This document shows positions 50,078-56,704 of a stretch of 56,704 nucleotides of DNA, one piece after another. The position numbers and the translations under genes were made by a program. A model generated the notes under the pieces. That model had not been told where the DNA came from, ran no database searches, and was given only the letters and a program-made list of their open reading frames with translations. Location of the stretch: contig NZ_BCTO01000029.1 of NCBI RefSeq assembly GCF_001571325.1, forward strand, positions 1 through 56,704, given 5' to 3'. This DNA comes from Delftia tsuruhatensis NBRC 16741. Lineage in GTDB: Bacteria > Pseudomonadota > Gammaproteobacteria > Burkholderiales > Burkholderiaceae_C. How positions within the stretch are numbered: position 1 is the first letter of the stretch; each line of letters opens with the position of its first letter.

Positions 50078-50435
50078 AGTCCATCCCGGCTCACGGCAAT
50101 CAGTGCTTCGCCGTGCATCGCAACTGATAGTTGCTTTCGCCCGAGGCCCCGGTCGTACCAGCTGCTCCAACACCATGGAGCTGCGTCAGCAGTGCGATGC
50201 CAACACCCTGCGCGTTCTCGACGCGCTGGCCCGGGCCAAGGGCATGGAGCGCCCGGCCTACATCGAGGCGCTGTTGGAAGAGCATGCGAAAGAAGCGTTG
50301 CATGAGGCAAGTCTGATCGTGCGTCAGCTGCGGGGCAATCCGCTGCTGGTGGAAGCGCTTGGAGCCCCGCCGGAGACCTTTGGTCTGCCAGCGGCCGAGG
50401 AAGAGGTGGGGAATGCCCGAGCAACAGCTTCCTGA
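50070..50435 (+). CDS. ribbon-helix-helix-like phage protein
   Basis: 121 residues. The core DANTLRVLDALARAKGMERPAYIEALLEEHAKEALHEASLIVRQLRGNP resembles RHH/Arc regulators. The first 35 residues (MLEVHPGSRQSVLRRASQ) are poorly conserved-looking; an internal ATG at 50175 would give an 86-residue protein that contains the whole core. GGGGCGGGAACAG precedes ATG 50070. Place in the operon suggests a CII-like or copy-control regulator, but that is inference. Confidence 0.6.
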   Translation: MLEVHPGSRQSVLRRASQLIVAFARGPGRTSCSNTMELRQQCDANTLRVLDALARAKGMERPAYIEALLEEHAKEALHEASLIVRQLRGNPLLVEALGAPPETFGLPAAEEEVGNARATAS

Positions 50436-51345
50436 ACCCCTCGTTCCCGCTGACTGCGACTTGAGCGACTTCCCGTACATGGAGCTGGATGTTCGGCGCC
50501 TGCGCGACTCGCGTTTTGCATCGACGCCCAACGGTGATGCGTTCCGCGCTGGCGTGCTGCTGTGGTGCGCGGCCTGGCACCAGATTCCCGCTGCCTCGCT
50601 GCCCGATGACGACGTAGAGCTGGCCAACCTGGCCGGCTACGGCCGCATGCCTATCAGCGTGCGCGAATGGAAGAAGGTGCGGGCCGAGGCCCTGTCTGGC
50701 TTCGTGAAGTGCAGCGATGGCCGTCTGTACCACCCCGTGATCGCTGAGAAGGCCGTGGCTGCGGGCGCGGCGAAGCGGCGGCACGCCTACGGAAAGTTCC
50801 TGGACCGCCTGCGGAAAGAGAACAAGGCGCGGGAGAAATCCGGCAAGCCCCTGTTCGGAATTCCAACGCCGGAGCAGTGGAATTCCGGCGCCTACCCCCA
50901 CGGAATTCCACCGGAGCCCCAAGCGATTTCCGCCGGAAATCGCTCGGAAAACGGTGCGACTTCCGGCCAAGTTCCAGCGGAAAACGCTCTTAGAGGGAAC
51001 AGAGAGGGAGAGGGAGAGGGAACTCTTTATTCCGTAGCTAACGCTACGGGCGGCACCGCCGCCAAGCCGCCGGGCGAGATGACGAAGGACGAGCTGTGGC
51101 GTGCGGGCAAGTCCCTGCTGGCCCAGGCAGGCCTGCCGCCGGCTCAGTGCGGCTCGTTCGTGGGAAAGCTGGTCAAGGACTACGGCGACCAGATCGTGGT
51201 CAATGCCGTGCGTGCTGCGGTCGTGGCGCGGCCGGCGGACCCCGTGGAGTACCTGAAGGCGACCTGCATGCGGGAGAAGGGCGAGCGCGCCACCCGGGGC
51301 AGCAACAAGCACAGCGCCGCGTATGCGGCCATCGTGGGGGACTGA
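50413..51345 (+). CDS. DUF1376 (YdaU-like) replication initiation protein
   Basis: 310 residues. DUF1376 in the first half: LSDFPYMELDVRRLRDSRFASTPNGDAFRAGVLLWCAAWHQIPAASLPDDDVELANLAGYG and EALSGFVKCSDGRLYHPVIAEKA. The C-terminal part (LWRAGKSLLAQAGLPPAQCGSFVGKLVKDYGDQIVVNAVRAA) resembles replication-initiator C-termini. The middle is low-complexity and its DNA carries iteron-like repeats, like the origin inside lambda O. Start ATG 50413 has AAGAGGTGGGGA upstream. A P-like gene follows after 3 bases. Confidence 0.85.
   Translation: MPEQQLPEPLVPADCDLSDFPYMELDVRRLRDSRFASTPNGDAFRAGVLLWCAAWHQIPAASLPDDDVELANLAGYGRMPISVREWKKVRAEALSGFVKCSDGRLYHPVIAEKAVAAGAAKRRHAYGKFLDRLRKENKAREKSGKPLFGIPTPEQWNSGAYPHGIPPEPQAISAGNRSENGATSGQVPAENALRGNREGEGEGTLYSVANATGGTAAKPPGEMTKDELWRAGKSLLAQAGLPPAQCGSFVGKLVKDYGDQIVVNAVRAAVVARPADPVEYLKATCMREKGERATRGSNKHSAAYAAIVGD
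50857..51040. other. iteron-like repeats, candidate phage replication origin
   Basis: GGAATTCC at 50857-50864, 50879-50886 and 50902-50909 (spacing 22 and 23), then a dyad CGATTTCC-GCC-GGAAATCG at 50924-50942 and further TTCC/GGAA units to about 50,990. A purine-rich run of GAGGGA units follows at 51,000-51,030. This lies in the low-complexity middle of the DUF1376 gene, the position of ori in lambda O. Confidence 0.55.
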
Positions 51346-51348
51346 GCG

Positions 51349-51888
51349 ATGCAGAAAATTTCCGCGCTGGCACCGGCAGCGCTGCGCGATGGTGCGCGAG
51401 AGCCGGCGGACCAGGCCGCCGCGAACCCGGCCGTGAAGAACCTGTTCCTCGTGATGCAGGGCTGCTACGGGTCGTTGTTCCTGAGCAAATTCGCCACGGG
51501 CGTGCTGGACGACCAAGGCCGCGACCTGGGTGTGCGCGCCGCGATGCGGGTCTGGCGCACGACGCTGGCCAAGTACTCGCCGGACGTGATCGAGTCCGCT
51601 GTCGCACGCCTGACGGCAGAGCACCCGGACTATCCGCCGCACCTGCCGCAGTTTGAGGCCATGTGCAGGGCGGCCACGCCGCGCAGGACGCACGCAGAGG
51701 AGCAGGGCTGGCTGGCACTGCCGGAGCCCAACGCGGCGCCTGTGCACGTCCAGATCGAGCCGCAGGGCGATGGCAAGGACTGGGCCCGCCGCATCGTGGC
51801 GCGCGTGCAGGCCGGCGACCAGACGCTGACGCGCACGTCCATCCGCGCCGCGATGCAGGCCCTGGGCATGGAGGGCTGGCCGCGATGA
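51349..51888 (+). CDS. P-like replication protein
   Basis: 179 residues. After an Ala-rich N-terminus come NLFLVMQGCYGSLFLSKFATGVLDDQGRDLGVRAAMRVWRTTLAKYSPDVIESAVARL and YPPHLPQFEAMCRAATP, which resembles phage P helicase-loader proteins (the PxxxPxFxxxC motif). It probably brings the host DnaB helicase to the origin-bound DUF1376 protein. Overlaps the next gene by ATGA (51885). Confidence 0.65.
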   Translation: MQKISALAPAALRDGAREPADQAAANPAVKNLFLVMQGCYGSLFLSKFATGVLDDQGRDLGVRAAMRVWRTTLAKYSPDVIESAVARLTAEHPDYPPHLPQFEAMCRAATPRRTHAEEQGWLALPEPNAAPVHVQIEPQGDGKDWARRIVARVQAGDQTLTRTSIRAAMQALGMEGWPR

Positions 51889-52088
51889 CGCTGCTGCAGT
51901 TGCTCAAGACTGGCGCCGTGCTGCGCTACCGGCCCGGGTTCCGCTTCTACGCAGTCCAGCGCGGCCGCGAGATCTCCGTCAACCAGGTCGAGGCCGAGGC
52001 AGCCGTGCGCGCCGGCCGCGTCCGCCCTGAAAGCACCGGCCCTGATGGGTTCGGCGTGTACCACTTCTCGCTCAGGAATTCCCAATGA
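51885..52088 (+). CDS. hypothetical phage protein, 67 aa
   Basis: MTLLQLLKTGAVLRYRPGFRFYAVQRGREISVNQVEAEAAVRAGRV and a Gly/Pro-rich end. A small beta-rich protein; no family recognised. ATGA overlaps on both sides (51885 and 52085) make translation very likely. Confidence 0.7.
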   Translation: MTLLQLLKTGAVLRYRPGFRFYAVQRGREISVNQVEAEAAVRAGRVRPESTGPDGFGVYHFSLRNSQ

Positions 52089-52795
52089 CCCGCAGGTTTG
52101 AGTTTGCCCGCGACCAGGTGCTGGCGACCATCGAGGCCGGCCCCGTTCAGTACGCCGCTCTGGCTGGCACGATGTCTGATCCAGCCCGCGCCCAACTGCG
52201 CGCCATCATCGATGAACTGACGGAGCAACGCCTCGTCAGGCTGATCCAGCTGGACCGCTTCCCGCACTACGTGGTCACCGACTGGGTGATGCCCGACGAA
52301 CTGCGCCTGCAGCTGATCGAGGGCAAGTGCCGTCGCACCGTGGATGGCTGCTTGATCTGGACAGGCTACATCGACCCGCGCCGCGGCCCCATGGTGCGGT
52401 TCGGGCCGGACGGCCCGCCCACGGCAGCCCGCCGCGTGGTTTGGACGATCAGGCGGGGTCCGCTGGGCCTGCAGCAGACAGTCCGTGCGGCCTGCGATGA
52501 CCCCGCATGCGTGGCCTATGAGCACATGAAGCTGGGCACCCGCGCTGAAAAAGCGCGCGGCCGCAGCCTCACGCCGCTGACCAAGCTGCGCATTGCCCGC
52601 GCACAACAGGCAGCGCGCGGCAAGCTGACCATCGAGAAGGTGCGGGCCATCCGTGCGAGCGCGGAATCGGAGACTGTGCTGGCAGAGCGCTACGGCGTAT
52701 CGAAGCCCACCATCGGCCAGATCCGCAGGAACGAGACGTGGCGGGAGGAGGGCGGCATGTTCACCGCGCTGATCCCGGGGAGGGCGCGGGCATGA
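52085..52795 (+). CDS. HNH-like phage protein, probably without active site
   Basis: 236 residues. N-terminal about 80 residues look like a winged-helix part (QLRAIIDELTEQRLVRLIQLD). Residues about 85-150 follow the HNH pattern DGC-L-IWTG, ARRVVWTIRRGPLG, CDDPACVAYEHMKLGT, but the first catalytic His (expected in VDH after the helix) is replaced, so activity is doubtful. The C-terminus has a resolvase-type HTH (VRAIRASAESETVLAERYGVSKPTIGQIRR). May act as a DNA-binding regulator. Coupled by ATGA on both sides. Confidence 0.6.
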   Translation: MTRRFEFARDQVLATIEAGPVQYAALAGTMSDPARAQLRAIIDELTEQRLVRLIQLDRFPHYVVTDWVMPDELRLQLIEGKCRRTVDGCLIWTGYIDPRRGPMVRFGPDGPPTAARRVVWTIRRGPLGLQQTVRAACDDPACVAYEHMKLGTRAEKARGRSLTPLTKLRIARAQQAARGKLTIEKVRAIRASAESETVLAERYGVSKPTIGQIRRNETWREEGGMFTALIPGRARA

Positions 52796-53238
52796 CTGTG
52801 ATCCTTGGAATGGACCCCGGAGCCAACACGGGCGTGGCCGTTTTCGTGGACGGCCAGCTGGTGGAGCTGCTGACGATCCCGCCGCACCACATCGAGCGCA
52901 CGCTGGCCGCGCGCATGCCGTCGCGCGTGGTCTTCGAAGACAGCCGGCTGCAGTCGCACACCTGGACGCGCGGCAAGACCGGCGCTGCCAGCGCCAAGAT
53001 GGCGCGCAACGTCGGCCAGGTGGACGCGCGCTGTGCGGACATCACGGCGCACTGCGCAGACCTGGGCATCCCGGCCCACGGCATCAGCCCGGCAGGGAAG
53101 GGTGGCAAGCTGGATGCGCGGCGCTTCGCGGCCGTCACGGGCTGGACGGGCCCGAGCAACGAGCACAGCCGCGACGCGGCCATGGTGGCCTGGCCATATC
53201 GCCGCGCTGCGGATCTGCGAGGAGGCCGCCATGGCTGA
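52792..53238 (+). CDS. RuvC-like Holliday junction resolvase/nuclease
   Basis: 148 residues. RNase H-like fold: ILGMDPGANTGVAVFVDG (first Asp), VVFEDSRLQ (Glu), and EHSRDAAMVAWPYR (last Asp), in the right order and spacing for RuvC-like nucleases. It probably resolves branched phage DNA, taking the place of RusA/Rap found in other lambdoid phages. Overlaps by ATGA with the gene before and by 8 bases with ninB. Confidence 0.8.
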   Translation: MTVILGMDPGANTGVAVFVDGQLVELLTIPPHHIERTLAARMPSRVVFEDSRLQSHTWTRGKTGAASAKMARNVGQVDARCADITAHCADLGIPAHGISPAGKGGKLDARRFAAVTGWTGPSNEHSRDAAMVAWPYRRAADLRGGRHG

Positions 53239-53731
53239 GATTGCCCTGCACGCCCGCTGGGATGGCCCCGAGCAGGCCCGGGCCAACTTCCTGCAGCTCG
53301 TGGCGCCCTGGTGCATGCAGCAGTGGGAGGCCGGCCGGCGCCTGGAGGTGTTCGTGCGCTTGCACGAGGACGCCAAGACCGACAGGCAGCGGACTTTCTA
53401 TCACGACTTCGTGCTGGCAGAGATCGCGCGCCAGGTCGTCATCGACGGCCGCCGGCACTCGAAAGCCACCTGGAAGGAGCACTTCCGTTCCGAGTTCCTG
53501 GGCAGCCGCGCTGTGACGCACCATGACCCGATCAGCGGAGCCACGACCACCACGCAGGAGCGCATCAGCACGGAGAGTCTGGGCGTGCGCGAGTACGGCG
53601 ACCTGATCGACCGTGTGATGGCCCACGCCATCAGCGACCTGAACGTGGAGTTCCCGGCGACCTTCGAGCAGTGGGAGCGCGAGCAGACCCACCCGGACAC
53701 GGGCGAGGTGATTGGCGGGGTGTGCCCCTGA
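53231..53731 (+). CDS. ninB: NinB-like recombination protein
   Basis: 166 residues. The NinB pattern KTDRQRTFYHDFVLAEIARQVVIDGRRHSKATWKEHFRSEFLG and SLGVREYGDLIDRVMAHAISDLNVEF is clear. NinB (Orf) binds single strands and helps phage recombination in place of RecFOR. GGAGG is 5 bases before ATG 53231; it overlaps DUF1364 by one base. Confidence 0.85.
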   Translation: MAEIALHARWDGPEQARANFLQLVAPWCMQQWEAGRRLEVFVRLHEDAKTDRQRTFYHDFVLAEIARQVVIDGRRHSKATWKEHFRSEFLGSRAVTHHDPISGATTTTQERISTESLGVREYGDLIDRVMAHAISDLNVEFPATFEQWEREQTHPDTGEVIGGVCP

Positions 53732-54297
53732 TGCGCCGCACTGCCTTCAAGTCCGGCGGGGCAGGGTTCCGCCGGCGGGCCGCTCCTGCGTCCCATGCTG
53801 CCCACGAGGTGGCGCGCGAGCAGCGCCTGGAGGCCCGTGCTGCCCGCGCCATGGCCGAGGCCCGGCCGCGGGATGCCACTGTGGCGCTCATCGACCAGCA
53901 CCAGGTCATGCCCGCGCCGAAGACCGTGGCCCAGCGCAACCCGCGCCTGCGTGCCCTGGCCAAGGGTCAGCAGTGCCTGCTGCTGGTCCCCGGGGTCTGC
54001 ACGAACGACACCACCACCGTGGTCTGCTGCCACAGCAATCTGTCCATCCACGGGAAGGGGGAGCGCAGGAAGGCCGACGACCACTACAGCGCCTGGGGCT
54101 GTGCCGCGTGCCATTCCTGGCTGGACCAGGGGCCTGCACCGGCCGCGCGTAAGGAAGCCGCGTTCATGGTCGCGCACCTGCGCCAAGTCCTGGCGTGGCG
54201 CGCGCTGGCCTACGCCCCGAACATCGATGCCCGCGACCGCGCCGCTGTGCTGTGGGCGCTGGGCCTGCTCAACGCCATGCCGATTCTGGATTTTTGA
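53731..54297 (+). CDS. DUF1364 nuclease-domain phage protein
   Basis: 188 residues. A basic N-terminus rich in Ala/Arg precedes the DUF1364 domain: QRNPRLRALAKGQQCLLLVPGVCTNDTTTVVCCHSNLSIHGKGERRKADDHYSAWGCAACHSWLDQG. Cys and His residues fit a metal-bound HNH-type nuclease fold. Typical of the nin region of lambdoid phages. The stop of NinB overlaps its ATG as TGATG. Confidence 0.8.
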   Translation: MRRTAFKSGGAGFRRRAAPASHAAHEVAREQRLEARAARAMAEARPRDATVALIDQHQVMPAPKTVAQRNPRLRALAKGQQCLLLVPGVCTNDTTTVVCCHSNLSIHGKGERRKADDHYSAWGCAACHSWLDQGPAPAARKEAAFMVAHLRQVLAWRALAYAPNIDARDRAAVLWALGLLNAMPILDF

Positions 54298-54309
54298 AAG
54301 AGGACCATC

Positions 54310-54375
54310 TTGGAAACCAAGGCCGCGCACACGAACCGCGACGACACGCAAAAACAAGAAGGTGGCCCCGCTTGA
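54310..54375 (+). CDS. possible 21-aa peptide with TTG start
   Basis: TTG 54310 with AGAGG 7 bases upstream opens a 21-codon frame encoding a polar peptide (METKAAHTNRDDTQKQEGGPA). It lies 12 bases after the DUF1364 stop. Too short to judge by composition; listed because of the RBS and the tight packing of this operon. Confidence 0.3.
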   Translation: METKAAHTNRDDTQKQEGGPA

Positions 54376-54428
54376 ACTGCATGGATTGGATGGCTGGCCA
54401 ATTGGAAGGCCGGCAGGAGGAGGAGGGC

Positions 54429-54674
54429 ATGCGGCGCAACAACCCGCGCCCTCAAGGCGTCATCCGCCCGGGAAGTGGCACCGACGTGCTGCTGCGGTTT
54501 CTGCGCCAGGCCCCCGGGCGCTGGTTCTTCCACTGCGAACTGGTCTTGGCCCTGGGCCGCAGCAAGGGCGAAATCGATTGGGCGCTGCTGTATTTGGTGC
54601 GCGAGCGCCTGGTGGAAAGCCGACTCACTGAGCTGCCAGCGCGTAAGCCGGTTCTACGGTACAGGCTGCAGTAG
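54429..54674 (+). CDS. small winged-helix-like phage protein, 81 aa
   Basis: After a basic start (MRRNNPRPQGVIRPGSGTD) comes VLLRFLRQAPGRWFFHCELVLALGRSKGEIDWALLYLVRERLVESRL, a winged-helix pattern, ending YRLQ. ATG 54429 is chosen for the very strong GGAGGAGGAGGG upstream. Last rightward gene before the opposite-strand chromate transporter. A Q-like late regulator is conceivable by position but not shown by sequence. Confidence 0.65.
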   Translation: MRRNNPRPQGVIRPGSGTDVLLRFLRQAPGRWFFHCELVLALGRSKGEIDWALLYLVRERLVESRLTELPARKPVLRYRLQ

Positions 54675-54713
54675 CGGTGGTAGGTGCCGCATCTATAGCC
54701 TCCATGATTCCGG

Positions 54714-56072
54714 TCAGGCGAGCCGAACCAAAAGTCCTGCCAGCCCCGCCATGGCAATGACCGGGACAACGCCCGCCTTGAACCGGATGAGCGCGACAGC
54801 CGCAGCAATCCCTATGGCGATTGATGCCCAGTCTACCGCACCGGTAAGACCACTCGGCCAGAAGACGTGATAAGCGAAAAATGCTGCCAAGTTCACTATC
54901 ACACCCACCACGGCGGCCGTAATGGCAGTGAGGGGGGCTGTGAATTTGAGATTGCCGTGCGTGGACTCGATGAATGGGCCACCCAGCAGAATGAAGAAGA
55001 ACGAGGGCAGGAATGTGAAGAACGTGGCCACAGTCGCCGCGACTGCCCCACCCAGCAGCAATGAATGCGTGCCGTAGATCTCCTTAGTCCATCCGCCAAC
55101 GAATGCGACAAATGAAACGACCATGATGAGCGGGCCAGGCGTAGTTTCACCAAGTGCCAGTCCGTCGATCATCTGGGTGGGCGTCAGCCATTGGAAATGA
55201 TCTACCGCACCCTGGTACACGTATGGCAGCACCGCGTATGCTCCACCGAAGGTCATCAGCGCTGCCTTGGTGAAGAACCAACCCATGTGGAACAGTACTG
55301 AATCCAGTCCATAGAACCACGCCAGGCAACCGATTGCAGCAATCCAGATTCCGGTGAATGACACCATCACCGTCCAGAATCTATGCCAAGAGAAGAGTGC
55401 ATGCGCTGGCGGCGGGGTGGCGTCATCGATGAGTGCAGGCGCAGAGGTCGCCGACGTGCCTGAAGTGCTGTGTGCGACACTTCCACGAAATGTATCCGGC
55501 TGGATTCGACTGACGGCGTAGCCGACCAAGGCTGCCACCGTGACGATGATCGGGAAGGCTACGTTCAGCGCAAAGATGGCAATGAAAGCCGACACTGCGA
55601 TTCCCCACAACCAGCCGTTCTTCAACGTTCTGGAGCCGACTCGATATGCGGCTTGCACAACCAAGGCTGTGACTGCAGGCTTGATGCCGTAGAAGATGCC
55701 CGCAATGACCGGCATGTCTCCATGGGCCATGTACAGCCAAGCGAGTCCGATGATGATGAACAGTGACGGCAGAACAAAGAGCAGCCCTGCCAAGATTCCG
55801 CCCCATGTGCGATGTAGCAGCCAGCCGATGTAGGTTGCCAGTTGCTGCGCCTCTGGGCCTGGCAACAGCATGCAATAGTTCAATGCATGCAGAAACCGCT
55901 TTTCAGAAATCCAGCGTCGGCGTTCGACCAGCTCTTCGTGCATTAGGGCAATCTGCCCTGCAGGGCCTCCAAAGCTGATGAAGCCTAGCTTCAGCCAGAA
56001 ACGCAGCGCTTCGGAAAGCGGCAGAGGCGATGTGCTTGCCGGATCGGCGGCGATGGGCGAAGTGGTGTCCAT
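54714..56072 (-). CDS. chrA: chromate transporter ChrA
   Basis: 452 residues, the long two-half CHR form. Half 1: LGFISFGGPAGQIALMHEELVERRRWI, NYCMLLPGPEAQQLATYIGWLLHRTWGG; half 2: KAALMTFGGAYAVLPYVYQGAVDHF and ALGETTPGPLIMVVSFVAFVGGW. FGGP and PGP motifs are hallmarks. It exports chromate across the inner membrane. No chrB or other chr gene is beside it. Strand and lower GC differ from the phage operon, so it is likely cargo. Start ATG 56070-56072. Confidence 0.9.
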   Translation of the reverse strand: MDTTSPIAADPASTSPLPLSEALRFWLKLGFISFGGPAGQIALMHEELVERRRWISEKRFLHALNYCMLLPGPEAQQLATYIGWLLHRTWGGILAGLLFVLPSLFIIIGLAWLYMAHGDMPVIAGIFYGIKPAVTALVVQAAYRVGSRTLKNGWLWGIAVSAFIAIFALNVAFPIIVTVAALVGYAVSRIQPDTFRGSVAHSTSGTSATSAPALIDDATPPPAHALFSWHRFWTVMVSFTGIWIAAIGCLAWFYGLDSVLFHMGWFFTKAALMTFGGAYAVLPYVYQGAVDHFQWLTPTQMIDGLALGETTPGPLIMVVSFVAFVGGWTKEIYGTHSLLLGGAVAATVATFFTFLPSFFFILLGGPFIESTHGNLKFTAPLTAITAAVVGVIVNLAAFFAYHVFWPSGLTGAVDWASIAIGIAAAVALIRFKAGVVPVIAMAGLAGLLVRLA

Positions 56073-56182
56073 AGAAACTCCATAGCGAAATTCCAGCGCT
56101 TGGACGAGACACCGTCTACCCGAGAGGGACGGGAGGCTGCATTCCCGATAGCTGTGATGCTACCCCAGATGCATGGACTGAA

Positions 56183-56371
56183 GTGGTGGCGCATCCGGTT
56201 TTTGATCATGTGCAGGCAGCAGCATCCCGGTCTGAAGCGATTAGGCTTTTCCCTGCCACAAAGGCCTGCGGAGTTATCGCCAGACCTGCGTCGGCGTCCC
56301 AACGGGCCGCGAAGGCGTCTGCAAAGCCCACGCTGGCCGAGCGCCTGCAGATCGCCGCGCGCCGCCTGTAG
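56183..56371 (+). CDS. uncertain short ORF, possible remnant
   Basis: 62 residues ending AKPTLAERLQIAARRL; the frame is open further upstream without an ATG. No family recognised, no RBS. It may be the C-terminal remnant of a gene cut by the arrival of chrA, or not coding at all. The terminator at 56443-56474 lies 72 bases after its stop. Confidence 0.25.
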   Translation: MVAHPVFDHVQAAASRSEAIRLFPATKACGVIARPASASQRAAKASAKPTLAERLQIAARRL

Positions 56372-56442
56372 ATGCCCAGATAGGGGAAGCTCGTCTTGCT
56401 GCCATGAGGCCAGGGCGCTGCGCTCGCACACTTTGGTCAAAC

Positions 56443-56474
56443 AAGCCCTGTGCCAAACCGGCCAGGGCTTTTTT
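56443..56474 (+). terminator. intrinsic terminator (plus strand)
   Basis: AAGCCCTG (56443-56450) and CAGGGCTT (56463-56470) with an inner GCC/GGC, then TTTTC. A good plus-strand terminator although the only gene before it on this strand is the uncertain short ORF, which suggests an upstream gene was interrupted or an RNA ends here. Confidence 0.75.
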
Positions 56475-56504
56475 CATTGGCAACAGACGCGCTTCAGTTG
56501 GGTA

Positions 56505-56587
56505 GCACGCTAATTGTTAATAGCTTTCAATAAATGAAACGAGGCTATCAATTGTTAATTTTTGTTAACTAAATGCTATTTTGTATC
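56505..56587 (+). promoter_or_regulatory. AT-rich promoter-like region with AATTGTTAAT repeats
   Basis: AATTGTTAAT occurs at 56512-56521 and 56550-56559 and TTTGTTAACT at 56561-56570. Possible -35 TTGTTA (56552-56557) and -10 TATTTT (56577-56582) are present with 19-base spacing. It sits directly before the base-paired segment, so it may drive that RNA or the phage late genes. Confidence 0.5.
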
Positions 56588-56703
56588 TGATGATCATGCC
56601 GCTCGGGCGTGCACCAGGGAGGTTGCATGCCCGCTTGAAAATTAGGGGGCATGACGCCCCGTCGCGGAGATCATCAAATGGTAGGACTTGGTAAGCGGGG
56701 CGT
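56588..56703 (+). ncRNA. candidate structured RNA or leader
   Basis: Outer pairing TGATGATC (56588-56595) with GATCATCA (56669-56676). Inner hairpin CGGGCGTGCA (56604-56613) with TGCATGCCCG (56624-56633). Two exclusive partners compete for GCCCC (56656-56660): GGGGC (56646-56650) in a 5-base-loop hairpin, or the downstream CGGGGCGT (56696-56703) for ACGCCCCG (56654-56661). CATGCC (56595-56600) can also pair GGCATG (56648-56653). No known RNA family is recognised; the window ends here. Confidence 0.4.
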
Positions 56704-56704
56704 T

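Noticed and set aside
54429..54674. Calling the 81-aa protein a Q antiterminator
   Set aside because: Position fits but there is no Q-like motif; left as winged-helix-like.
39961..56704. Search for attR as a second copy of the tRNA-Lys 3' end
   Set aside because: None seen in the window, so the right boundary of the element is not claimed.

Overview
The window reads as a high-GC betaproteobacterial chromosome, most likely Burkholderiales/Comamonadaceae (Delftia-, Comamonas- or Acidovorax-like). This rests on codon use and gene content (tolB-pal-cpoB-tcdA next to tRNA-Lys; tmk-holB-pilZ-tatD; a MexAB-OprM type RND operon). The genus is inference only. Positions 1 to about 40,000 are core or long-resident chromosome. 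Positions about 40,004 to the right edge are the left part of an integrated lambda-like prophage whose far end lies outside the window.

Host region. An SDR oxidoreductase and a DUF1566-type lipoprotein converge at the left edge. Then comes a drug-export block: two coupled MFS pumps followed by an RND adaptor-pump-outer membrane channel operon. After a small ABM-domain protein, a DUF72 protein, the transcription accessory protein Tex and an HDOD protein, there is a leftward cluster (15,681-19,844) that looks like a curli/holdfast-type surface fibre system. It has a secreted Gly-tract protein with three internal repeats, a small secreted partner, a CsgG/HfaB-like outer membrane lipoprotein fused to peptidoglycan-binding-like and DUF4384-like parts, and a SEL1-repeat protein. 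A NarL-type response regulator and histidine kinase are transcribed away from it, as CsgD is in the E. coli curli locus. I regard this as the most likely poorly described system in the host part. There follow an AI-2E-type permease fused to a GAF domain, an Fe-dependent alcohol dehydrogenase, an HSL-type esterase, a thioesterase-GNAT fusion, ygfZ, mltG-tmk-holB-pilZ, tatD-ankyrin, msbA (opposite strand), tolB-pal-cpoB and tcdA.

Prophage. A tyrosine integrase abuts the 3' end of tRNA-Lys(TTT). The leftward early arm carries an excisionase-like protein, a Dam-type methylase, a PAPS-reductase-family protein, an H-NS-like protein, a 34-residue membrane peptide, a YqaJ-type exonuclease with an Erf-type annealing protein, several small proteins and a P63C-domain protein. 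Several intrinsic terminators interrupt this arm, which suggests antitermination. The immunity region (48,780-49,870) has an HTH regulator, a CI-like repressor without a peptidase domain, and a Cro/YdaS-like protein. Four copies of a TCGG-N4-YCGA operator sit in two clusters over consensus-like leftward and rightward promoters. The rightward arm has an RHH protein, a DUF1376 replication protein with iteron-like repeats inside its gene, a P-like protein, an HNH-like protein, a RuvC-like resolvase, NinB and a DUF1364 nuclease, mostly in overlapping frames. A chromate transporter gene on the opposite strand sits where Q/late genes would be expected. The window ends in an AT-rich promoter-like stretch followed by a strongly base-paired sequence that may be a structured RNA.
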